Source: Porphyromonadaceae bacterium UBA2720 (GTDB lineage Bacteria > Bacteroidota > Bacteroidia > Bacteroidales > Muribaculaceae). Taken from it: 10,388 nucleotides of DNA. Location: assembly GCA_002353885.1 (NCBI GenBank), contig DEKO01000094.1:758-11145 (forward strand). The letters are read 5' to 3'. Numbering within the stretch: the first letter of the stretch is position 1; every line of letters begins with the position of its first letter. The notes beneath the pieces are model-generated. The model had not been told where the DNA came from. It was given only the letters and a program-made list of their open reading frames with translations, and made no database searches. Shown here in pieces: positions 1 through 6,300 of this stretch. A program made the translations under genes and the position numbers.

Positions 1-951
1 GACAAGTGTGTAGATGTGCTGACGTCGATGTGCCAGATGATGCTCCACCTCGAGTATAACGCACTCATCGGCGAGCGCATCGGACTGGACATCATCAACA
101 CACTCTATGACAGCGTCGAGGACATCACCGAGCGCTTCGGACCCGACGACTATGAGGATTACAAGATGCAAGTGTTGCGCACCTATGCCATGGAGACGCC
201 CATCGACGAGGAGACCTATCGCCGGGCCGACAAGCAGGACAAGGTCGACATGCTCTACGACGAGGTGCTCAAGGCATTCAACCGCAAGACCGAGCGACTG
301 AGCGAGGTGGCCAACCCTGTCATACAGAACATCGTGGCCGAGCAGCAAGCCAATGGCATGGAGCCTCAGGGACTCATCCGAGTACCCATCACCGATGGCA
401 AGCGCATGTTCGGCATCGTCATCGACATCAAGGAGGCCTACGAGACGCAGTGCAAGTCGCTGCAGAAGGCTTGGCAGAAGGCACTGATGCTGCTCACCAT
501 CGATGAGAGTTGGAAGGAGCACTTGCGCGAGATGGACCAGTTGCGCCAGAGTGTGCAGAACGCCAGCTACGAGCAGAAAGACCCGCTGGTAATCTATAAG
601 GTGGAGTCGTTCAATATGTTCAAGCAGATGGTGGGCGAGATGAACGCCAAGACCGTCTCAATCCTCATGCGCGGACAGATACCCGTGCAGCAAGAGGTGG
701 AGCAGAACGTGCAGGAGCGCGAGATGCCTCGGCGTCAGCCACGCTATCAGGAAAGCCGTGGCGGTGGTGGAGGCGAAGACGCTGTCGCAGCCAATGCCCG
801 AGCACAGCAGGCTGCAGCTCGTGGAGCGTCGCACGCTCCTCAGCGTCCAACGGCACCCATCGTCAATGCAGGCCCCAAGGTGGGACGCAACGACCCCTGT
901 CCTTGCGGCAGTGGCAAGAAGTATAAGAACTGCCACGGACGAGGACTCTGA
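1..951 (+). CDS. secA: Protein translocase subunit SecA, C-terminal part (5' end outside window)
   Basis: ATPase motor of the Sec pathway, which drives unfolded preproteins through SecYEG at the inner membrane. The reading frame is open from base 1 to the TGA at 949-951, giving the last 316 or so residues of a protein usually near 1,100 residues in Bacteroidota. Visible landmarks are the helical-wing/scaffold stretch [12 protein letters not shown] (about bases 58-93), ITDGKRMFG, the segment [17 protein letters not shown] (about 550-600) and the [11 protein letters not shown] block. A poorly conserved Gln/Arg/Ala-rich linker (about 690-870) follows. The protein ends with the zinc-binding tail [17 protein letters not shown] (C-x-C-x8-C-H), which in SecA contacts SecB or the ribosome. 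The GTG at base 16 is only an internal codon, not the start. The first 19 or so codons do not resemble the conserved SecA block expected there (see findings). Terminates convergently with the gene on the opposite strand. Confidence 0.96.
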   Translation, partial: DKCVDVLTSMCQMMLHLEYNALIGERIGLDIINTLYDSVEDITERFGPDDYEDYKMQVLRTYAMETPIDEETYRRADKQDKVDMLYDEVLKAFNRKTERLSEVANPVIQNIVAEQQANGMEPQGLIRVPITDGKRMFGIVIDIKEAYETQCKSLQKAWQKALMLLTIDESWKEHLREMDQLRQSVQNASYEQKDPLVIYKVESFNMFKQMVGEMNAKTVSILMRGQIPVQQEVEQNVQEREMPRRQPRYQESRGGGGGEDAVAANARAQQAAARGASHAPQRPTAPIVNAGPKVGRNDPCPCGSGKKYKNCHGRGL

Positions 952-954
952 TTC

Positions 955-989
955 AATGCACAATGCATAATGCATAATGCACAATGCAC
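955..989. repeat. Heptamer tandem array, five AATGCAY units
   Basis: Five perfect-length 7-bp units directly follow the secA stop: AATGCAC, AATGCAT, AATGCAT, AATGCAC, AATGCAC. They run into the terminator stem with no spacer. Bacteroidales intergenic regions often carry short AT-rich heptamer arrays of this kind. No function is established, and the copy number is probably variable. Confidence 0.85.
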
Positions 990-990
990 A

Positions 991-1024
991 ATTACCGCCA
1001 GGCTGCTCGCAGCCTGGCGGTAAT
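991..1024. terminator. Perfect 15-bp hairpin between convergent genes
   Basis: The arm ATTACCGCCAGGCTG (991-1005) pairs perfectly with 1010-1024 around a CTCG loop. AT-rich sequence flanks both sides. It lies between the end of secA and the end of the opposing starch-binding gene, so it is best read as a bidirectional Rho-independent terminator. Confidence 0.85.
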
Positions 1025-1045
1025 ACTTTATTCTAATCTAACCTA

Positions 1046-1070
1046 CAAGTTTCGCAAGTTGCGGAACTTG
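1046..1070 (-). terminator. Second hairpin just past the starch-binding gene stop
   Basis: CAAGTTTCGC (1046-1055) pairs with 1061-1070 over ten positions, one of them a T-G wobble, with a 5-nt AAGTT loop. It begins two bases beyond the minus-strand stop codon. A T-rich run is not directly adjacent on the minus strand, so it may support the stronger hairpin at 991-1024 rather than terminate alone. Confidence 0.55.
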
Positions 1071-1072
1071 AG

Positions 1073-4000
1073 TTAATAGATTGCTTTGCTGGTCTTGTTA
1101 GTACCGTCGCTGTAGGTGGTGACGATGATGTTCACACCCTCGAAGGGTTGCGAGCTCATCATGCCAGCCAGATTGTAGTAACGAACAGACTCGACACTCC
1201 GAGCAGCACGCGTCTCGCTCACGGCAGTAACAATTCCCGAACCTGTAGTTGTCAAGTCGATGGGGTATACAACATATTTAACAGAGCCGTTATATAACTT
1301 GTAAGGCTGAGAGGGTATGTCGCTTTCTGCTCGACGTGGAGCTTTGTTGTTGGATAGTTCTTGTTCGTCGGCAAGGCGAATAATGGCATGGAACTGGTAA
1401 GCCTGTCCGCTCTTATCATATTCTTCATTGTCATTGACGTGTGAATCGAGGAACTCTTTGATAACTTCAAAATTATCGTTGTTTTTCATTAAATCCCACT
1501 TCACAGGGAAATATCCATTCAAGTCGGCCTCGTTCATCCATGCATAGTAACCATCACTGGTGTATGCGTGGCAAGTCGGCACATAGAACTTGTCATCTCC
1601 ACCATACACAGCCCATGTGATTGTGGCGTATTCTTGAGGTTTGGGGGTAACAAGGAAGTAATGTTTTCCTTCACAATGTCCCTCGGAACCTCCGTCTTGA
1701 CTGCCGATGAAATTGGCAGTGACAAACACGTTGACGTTGTTGTCGTTGCTGTAAGATGATGATCCACCTTTTAAAGGATGCTCGGTGATGCGTATCTCAG
1801 GATTGACGTTGTTGACCAGCTGACCAGTGACAGTTTCGGCTGTAAGACGATAGCCCACTAGGCCGCGCAAGTATTCAATCTGTTCGTCTTTGCTCATGAC
1901 AGCAAACTCGGTGTTGACGCGGCTCAGCGTGAGTTTCACCCAGTTGCTCTGGTCGTAGCGCGTCTTGTCGCCCATAAGGCCAGTCAGGTCGATGACATAG
2001 TCAATCTCGCCCTCTTGCTGCAGCGACTTCTCGACATAGCTGGTTGATACAAAGTTGTTGAGGTCCTTGCAGTAAAGCGCGCCATAGATAGTTCCACCCT
2101 CAACTTGGGTCTCGGCATTCTCATCGAGCCACACCGCTTCAAGCTCCTCTTCGATGGTGTAGGGAGGACCATCGACAATGCCATTGCGGATGATGTTGCC
2201 AAGCGAGCGGCCCAGCGAAATCATGCCGCAATAGTCGTAGTTGCCACCATTCTTGGCCACAAAGTCACCCGTCTGGTATTTGCCCACTGTAGTGAAAGCC
2301 TCGGTGAAGTAGTCATATGGTTCACCATTGACCATCTGTATGCCGTTGTTGAAGATGATGCCCGTGGGCAGATGTTCCAGCTCGCTCAGCAACCCGAAGT
2401 CGTAGCGCCAAACCTCATAACCTTCCTTGTCATAGCCCACCAGTGTGCAGGGCGCACCGGGGTACATGGGTTCGGTCTGATGGGGTGGTGTGAGCAGGTT
2501 GTAGTTGGTGCCGTTGTCGTTATACCAGGCGTGGCAGAACACATGGTTCCAGCCAGGTGTGTTGGTGAAGTAGGCATAGTAGTGCCCCTCAAGCATGACT
2601 GCACAATCGGCAATTTCATGCGCTGCGGCAGCATAGTAGTCGCGGGTGTACTCCTCCATGGTTGTGCCGTTATCGGGCCAAGTGAAGTAGACCTCACCGG
2701 CACGGCGCCACTGGATGTCGCTTGTCTGCTCGTTCTCATCGCGTGTGAAGAAGAAGTCGGTGATGGCATTGTCCACTGTCCAAGTCCACCATCTGCGGCC
2801 ATCAGGGGTTGTGGTCTCATCCTCAGCATTGACAGCCAGTTCCTTGCGCGTGTTGACCAAGTCCTCCATTGAGGGACGGTCTACATGAACGCTTGTTCCA
2901 TCATTGTACTTTTCCTTATTATATGCGTGCAGCACAGGATTGGTCACCTTGCCGTTTTTCTCCAGATGAATGACCGTCTCGTTACCCACCGAGGCAATCT
3001 GTTGCAGGGTCACCGTCTGTGGTGTACCATTGAGCACTTTGACCACGACCCTGAAAATGCCAGATGTAGCCATCACGAAGTCGTTAGAGCCTTTGGCGAT
3101 GGTAAGTGCCTGGTTGAGCTGGTGCTCACCAATCTCTAACCCAGTCTCGGTGGCCCCATAACGATAGTTGGTGATGGCATCATAACTTTCACCTAGTTGA
3201 GTTGTGAACTGGAAGGTGCTCTCGGCAACCAGTGTCATATTGGCCGTATACGTCGTGCCATCGGGGGTGTAGAACTCAGTGCCGTCGCTTGCTGACCATG
3301 CCTTGGGGCCACCCAGCAAGTATAGTGCGGGGTAGACATCACCCAGGCGGACAATCGTCACTGTGGGGGCACTTGGATTGGCCCAGTCGATGGTAATATT
3401 GTATCGCCCAGTTGACTGCATCTTAAAGTTTTTGTCGGCACCATTGCGTGCCTGAAGGTCAAGCAGAGTTGGATTCTCCTGGTTGGTCATCTCATTGGTT
3501 ACCAGCAATGTAGAGCCACTTGCTTCTGAGGTGTAGCGATAGAGATTCAAGCCACTCCAGTCGTCCTCGTTCTCGCCCAGCTTGGTGGCAAAGGCAAACT
3601 CGGCACCGGCTATAATCTGCACATTCTTCAGTGAGAATTTGCTGTCAGAGGCTGTCATTTTCATGCCCATATTAGCCTGCCAAGGGTTGCCATTGGCCTG
3701 ACCAATGAGGTACATTTCGCCCGTGTTGGCATCGATTGACTCGAAGGTAGCGCTCCACTCGTCGCTCAAGTAGTTGTAGGTGAAGGTCCAGTTTCCGCTG
3801 GTGGGGATGATGTAAGCTTTGCGTCCGTGGCGTGCAGCCGTATAAGTGGTGCCGGCTACGATGGTTTCGTCAGCACTTCCATTGCAAGTATAGCGTATCG
3901 AACTATTCCAGTCGCTGCCCACTTGCTGGGCAAAGATGAAGTTGTCACCAGCAGTCATTGCCTTGGTGAAGGTGTAGGTGCTACCATTTTGTTCCATCTC

Positions 4001-5071
4001 GTAAGGATGGTTCCACAGGTAGGCACCACCCGAAGCACTGACCACCAGATACCACTTGGTGCCGGTTGTGGCAGCAGTGATCGTGCCAGTCCACTGGTTG
4101 TCGCTCAAGTTGTAATCAAACGACCACACACCCGACTTCTCGGGCTGGTAGCTATTGTCATTGCCGGTTGCGGCAGTGTATGGCTCGCCAGAGGTCATTG
4201 TGGTGGTGCCACTGCTTGGCCCATAGCGATAGGGGGCAATGCTGCTCCAGTCATCTGCACTCGAAGCCTGTGCTGTGCTGAAGAAGAAGTAGTCGCCATA
4301 GCTTAGCTCAACATCGTTCAATGTTGCACTTGTGCCGTTCACCGCAAATGCCGTGCCTGTGTTGATATTCCAAGCGCCGCTGTGGTTGTCCATCAGATAG
4401 AATGAGTTTATCACTGGGCTGAGCGTGGCATTGAGCTCCATGGTGTTCACATTAAATGTGAATGTGACATCGTAGGTGCCAGCTGAAGGGATGTTTAGTG
4501 TAGCATTGCCTGTGCCTTTGCCGACACTGACATCCCATGCATGGTTTCCGCACACTTTATATTGTTGAGTACCTGCAGACAGGTTGACATCATTGAGTGT
4601 CAGTGTGTAGTTGACACCGTCGGTCGAAGTCATGTCGTAAGCCGGCGTTGTTGGCGACCAGTCGTCAGTCAGTAGTCCCAAGCTATTGTTGCCTGCGATG
4701 GTCCAAGTTGTGATGACATATGCATTGACACTATAGTTATTATTATTATCAATTTTGAATTTGATGGCAAAAGTGCCGTTGTCTTGAGTCGTGTACTCAA
4801 AGTCACTTGCAGGGTATGATGTACTCCACGTGCCATTGGTGACCTTAAATTTGGTGTTCGTGTTTGATGCTACATTGGCTTTTAGGAATAGATAGCCATC
4901 CCCCTCGACTTGTGTCATTTTCACAGTGGCTGGATCCCAGCCGCCGCTGAAAACTGATGAAGGCTCGCCGGCGACGTAATAGTCAGCCCAGGCGGTGGTA
5001 GTGGCCAGCAGGCATAGGAATACCAGCAGGCTGCGCCAAACTCTTGCTTCTAGTCTAAATCCTTGTTTCAT
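1073..5071 (-). CDS. Secreted multi-module starch-binding-like surface protein
   Basis: 1,332 residues from the ATG at 5071; a TTG 12 bases upstream also gives an open frame, but the ATG yields a normal signal peptide (residues 1-29, hydrophobic SLLVFLCLLA, cut after AWA). Beta-rich modules follow at about 31-120 and 122-220 (with YKVCGNHAWDVSVG, typical of glucan-binding immunoglobulin-like modules in Bacteroidales). Four mutually similar units lie at about 222-333, 338-444, 452-565 and 579-692, each with YL...W, a central F-F-x-T/A-x-x-(L)G and usually YRYG. Two CBM26-like starch-binding modules follow at about 699-798 and 829-946; the second has YAYFTNTPGW and PTGIIFNNG. A 350-residue region I cannot assign precedes a C-terminal tail (VRYYNLAGM...GVNIIVTTYSDG) resembling Bacteroidales cell-surface sorting tails. 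No catalytic domain is seen. Likely role: binding starch or glycogen outside the cell, probably under LacI-type control from the operator upstream. Module assignments rest on memory of family patterns. Confidence 0.8.
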   Translation of the reverse strand: MKQGFRLEARVWRSLLVFLCLLATTTAWADYYVAGEPSSVFSGGWDPATVKMTQVEGDGYLFLKANVASNTNTKFKVTNGTWSTSYPASDFEYTTQDNGTFAIKFKIDNNNNYSVNAYVITTWTIAGNNSLGLLTDDWSPTTPAYDMTSTDGVNYTLTLNDVNLSAGTQQYKVCGNHAWDVSVGKGTGNATLNIPSAGTYDVTFTFNVNTMELNATLSPVINSFYLMDNHSGAWNINTGTAFAVNGTSATLNDVELSYGDYFFFSTAQASSADDWSSIAPYRYGPSSGTTTMTSGEPYTAATGNDNSYQPEKSGVWSFDYNLSDNQWTGTITAATTGTKWYLVVSASGGAYLWNHPYEMEQNGSTYTFTKAMTAGDNFIFAQQVGSDWNSSIRYTCNGSADETIVAGTTYTAARHGRKAYIIPTSGNWTFTYNYLSDEWSATFESIDANTGEMYLIGQANGNPWQANMGMKMTASDSKFSLKNVQIIAGAEFAFATKLGENEDDWSGLNLYRYTSEASGSTLLVTNEMTNQENPTLLDLQARNGADKNFKMQSTGRYNITIDWANPSAPTVTIVRLGDVYPALYLLGGPKAWSASDGTEFYTPDGTTYTANMTLVAESTFQFTTQLGESYDAITNYRYGATETGLEIGEHQLNQALTIAKGSNDFVMATSGIFRVVVKVLNGTPQTVTLQQIASVGNETVIHLEKNGKVTNPVLHAYNKEKYNDGTSVHVDRPSMEDLVNTRKELAVNAEDETTTPDGRRWWTWTVDNAITDFFFTRDENEQTSDIQWRRAGEVYFTWPDNGTTMEEYTRDYYAAAAHEIADCAVMLEGHYYAYFTNTPGWNHVFCHAWYNDNGTNYNLLTPPHQTEPMYPGAPCTLVGYDKEGYEVWRYDFGLLSELEHLPTGIIFNNGIQMVNGEPYDYFTEAFTTVGKYQTGDFVAKNGGNYDYCGMISLGRSLGNIIRNGIVDGPPYTIEEELEAVWLDENAETQVEGGTIYGALYCKDLNNFVSTSYVEKSLQQEGEIDYVIDLTGLMGDKTRYDQSNWVKLTLSRVNTEFAVMSKDEQIEYLRGLVGYRLTAETVTGQLVNNVNPEIRITEHPLKGGSSSYSNDNNVNVFVTANFIGSQDGGSEGHCEGKHYFLVTPKPQEYATITWAVYGGDDKFYVPTCHAYTSDGYYAWMNEADLNGYFPVKWDLMKNNDNFEVIKEFLDSHVNDNEEYDKSGQAYQFHAIIRLADEQELSNNKAPRRAESDIPSQPYKLYNGSVKYVVYPIDLTTTGSGIVTAVSETRAARSVESVRYYNLAGMMSSQPFEGVNIIVTTYSDGTNKTSKAIY

Positions 5072-5162
5072 AGTTGTTTGCAAAATATTTTTGATTGTTT
5101 TTTCTGCTCACAAAGGTCGCTATTATTAATAATGTGTGTCTGTGGGACGGCAGAAAAATCAG

Positions 5163-5170
5163 CAAAAATA
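5163..5170 (-). promoter_or_regulatory. Probable -7 box for the starch-binding gene
   Basis: On the minus strand this reads TATTTTTG, matching the Bacteroidota -7 consensus TAnnTTTG. A TTTG lies upstream at 5198-5195, but the 24-nt spacer is longer than the usual 19-21. The predicted leader would be about 85 nt. A weaker alternative, GACCTTTG, lies at 5118-5111. Confidence 0.5.
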
Positions 5171-5172
5171 TT

Positions 5173-5188
5173 ATGCAAACGTTTGCAT
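5173..5188. promoter_or_regulatory. LacI-family operator, perfect 16-bp palindrome
   Basis: ATGCAAACGTTTGCAT is a perfect inverted repeat with the central CG step and GCAAAC/GTTTGC half-sites typical of LacI-family repressor operators (the CcpA, PurR and MalR class). It sits just upstream of the TAnnTTTG box of the starch-binding gene, about 100 bp before its ATG, so a bound regulator would overlap the promoter spacer. The regulator gene is not in the window. Confidence 0.8.
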
Positions 5189-5248
5189 TTATGCCAAAAA
5201 GGCTGTTTTCAATAGCGAAAGCGCGTCGATGGCTCACGCCATTAGCTT

Positions 5249-5269
5249 CCCCTTTAGGGGGTAGGGGGG
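5249..5269. other. G/C-run hairpin after the DUF3843-like gene
   Basis: CCCCT (5249-5253) pairs with AGGGG (5256-5260), followed by a second run of six Gs (5264-5269). On the minus strand it lies just past the stop of the 5280-6008 gene and could slow or end transcription. There is no T tail, so a terminator call is weak. The run pattern may belong to a dispersed intergenic element. Confidence 0.35.
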
Positions 5270-5279
5270 CTTGAGAGCG

Positions 5280-6008
5280 TCAACCAATAATCTCCTCGAT
5301 CCAGCGGCCCACACTCAAGGCGAGGGGACCGGCTGCTGTGCGGGACATGATGCGATCGTTCAAATCATGCAGCAGCGGGGTGGCGTCACTATCGCCACAT
5401 TGGGCAATGATGCGTTGTGCCTCGTCGTGTGCTGCACTGGCTGCGGCTTCGGCCCATGGTCGCAGCAGGTAGCTCTTCCAGAACAGCCAGTAGGCGAGGT
5501 CGTAGGTGCGGTTGGCGTCATTCTCGTCATTGGGGTCGACGTCGAGCAAGAGTTGCAGGTCGACAGGAACGGGAGCGGTGACATAGACCTCGTCGAGCAG
5601 CGTGAAGAACACTTGTGCCAGAGCCAGCAGCTGTGGGTCTTGAGGGGCGATGTGATGATGCAGGCCCAAAGTGTAGTGCAACACCGTGCGCAGGTCATCG
5701 ACATTGAGCTCATAGTCCACATAGTCGTCGCTGCGCTGGTAGTGGGGTAGCGGGGAGCCGTTCAGTTGTGAGTGAAGGCGGGTGAAAGTTCGCCAAAGAC
5801 CGGCGTCGGCCACGATGTCCTGGAAGTAGCCCACTACGGCAAGAATCCCGTCGCGGCGGGTCTCGTCGTCAATCTCATCCAGTAGCAGGCTGTCGTCCCA
5901 GGCTCGCGCCAGTTGGCGCGACAAGGCCAAGTAATAGCGGTCGGTCGTTGCCACCATGGGCCACGTGGGCTGACGCTCCATGAAGTCTCGTGCACTGATC
6001 TCAATCAT
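5280..6008 (-). CDS. Uncharacterised cytoplasmic protein, DUF3843-like
   Basis: 242 residues from the ATG at 6008 to a TGA, with no signal peptide or membrane segment. It is acidic and predominantly helical. The pattern TDRYYLALSRQL (about 22-33), VVGYFQDIVADAGLWRTFTRLH (58-79), SPLPHY (85-90), YELNVDDLRTVLHYTL (99-114) and LLDEVYVTAP (137-146) matches my memory of the Bacteroidales family DUF3843 (D-x-YYLxL, YFxDxIxxxxxWxxFxxxH, LPxY, INxxD). The assignment needs a profile search, and the protein may be shorter than full-length members. No catalytic motif is evident. No TAnnTTTG box lies between it and the tRNA-Thr 98 nt upstream, so it may be co-transcribed with the tRNA. The function is unknown. 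Confidence 0.75.
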   Translation of the reverse strand: MIEISARDFMERQPTWPMVATTDRYYLALSRQLARAWDDSLLLDEIDDETRRDGILAVVGYFQDIVADAGLWRTFTRLHSQLNGSPLPHYQRSDDYVDYELNVDDLRTVLHYTLGLHHHIAPQDPQLLALAQVFFTLLDEVYVTAPVPVDLQLLLDVDPNDENDANRTYDLAYWLFWKSYLLRPWAEAAASAAHDEAQRIIAQCGDSDATPLLHDLNDRIMSRTAAGPLALSVGRWIEEIIG

Positions 6009-6031
6009 TGTCTTCTTTTTTTAGGGTGTTT

Positions 6032-6103
6032 TCTAGACCAACTAGATGCTCTATGCAGAGCAAGTGACCGCTCTTCAGGCAGTGCTGAAAAGCGGTCATG
6101 CTC
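6032..6103 (-). promoter_or_regulatory. Chain of hairpins between tRNA-Thr and the next gene
   Basis: Three hairpins are seen. The largest pairs 6065-6072 with 6091-6098 (8 bp), plus an inner TTCAG/CTGAA and an outer 5 bp of 6058-6062 with 6099-6103. The second pairs TGCTCT (6047-6052) with AGAGCA (6057-6062). The third pairs TCTAG (6032-6036) with CTAGA (6042-6046). The segment 6058-6062 is shared by the first two, which therefore compete. No U-rich tail follows the large stem on the minus strand. It could be a tRNA processing or attenuation structure; the role is inferred. Confidence 0.5.
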
Positions 6104-6106
6104 GTG

Positions 6107-6179
6107 AGCCGCGAGCGGGACTCGAACCCGCGACCTTTTCGTTACGAATGAAATGCTCTACCAACTGAGCTATTGCGGC
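6107..6179 (-). tRNA. tRNA-Thr (anticodon CGT)
   Basis: The minus strand folds into a 73-nt cloverleaf: D stem GCTC/GAGC, anticodon loop TTCGTAA with anticodon CGT (plus-strand bases 6144-6146), T arm GCGGG-TTCGAGT-CCCGC, and discriminator T. It reads ACG codons. The 3' CCA is not encoded; CAC follows. Two A-C mismatches are seen, at 6-67 in the acceptor stem and 31-39 at the base of the anticodon loop. The remaining pairs are regular. Confidence 0.95.
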
Positions 6180-6183
6180 TGAT

Positions 6184-6205
6184 GCAATGCGTCATCAAGC
6201 ATTGC
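6184..6205 (-). other. Small hairpin in the tRNA-Thr leader
   Basis: GCAATGC (6184-6190) and GCATTGC (6199-6205) form a perfect 7-bp stem with an 8-nt loop, four bases upstream of the mature tRNA 5' end. It lies at or just past the expected transcription start, so it would be at the 5' end of the precursor. Confidence 0.5.
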
Positions 6206-6210
6206 GGGTG

Positions 6211-6218
6211 CAAAGGTA
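6211..6218 (-). promoter_or_regulatory. -7 promoter box of tRNA-Thr
   Basis: The minus strand reads TACCTTTG, an exact TAnnTTTG match, 32 bases before the mature tRNA. No clear -33 TTTG is present at the usual spacing; that position is filled by the heptamer array. Confidence 0.65.
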
Positions 6219-6222
6219 CTAA

Positions 6223-6257
6223 ATAATTAAGAATTGAGCGTTGAGAATTGAGAATTA
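6223..6257. repeat. Heptamer array, five units related to AGAATTG
   Basis: Five consecutive 7-bp units are read: ATAATTA, AGAATTG, AGCGTTG, AGAATTG, AGAATTA. They are degenerate but keep exact phase. The array has the same unit length and total length (35 bp) as the array at 955-989. It lies between the DUF4270 stop and the tRNA promoter, covering the -33 position. Confidence 0.6.
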
Positions 6258-6300
6258 TTTTTGGCAGCACCTTGCATTTTAACGTTCGTTAGCGGTTGGG

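Noticed and set aside
2105..2872. 255-codon open frame on the plus strand
   Set aside because: It lies wholly antisense to the starch-binding gene, has no recognisable domain or start context, and follows from the codon composition of the opposite strand.
5072..5083. TTG start four codons upstream for the starch-binding protein
   Set aside because: The ATG at 5071 gives a standard 29-residue signal peptide, and the TTG adds nothing conserved.
5122..5133. ATTATTAATAAT palindrome as a second operator
   Set aside because: Purely A/T, so likely by chance in promoter DNA; unlike the GC-containing LacI palindrome nearby.
5271..5750. 159-codon open frame on the plus strand
   Set aside because: It is antisense to the DUF3843-like gene, with low-complexity Val/Gln/Gly content and no promoter.
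6037..6042. TTGGTC on the minus strand in the tRNA-downstream hairpins, matching the 21-bp repeats
   Set aside because: A single copy without periodic partners; a 6-bp match is expected by chance in 10 kb.
6279..6290. TAACG/CGTTA inverted repeat as terminator of the DUF4270 gene
   Set aside because: A 5-bp stem with a 2-nt loop is too weak to be called a terminator, although it is the only candidate there.
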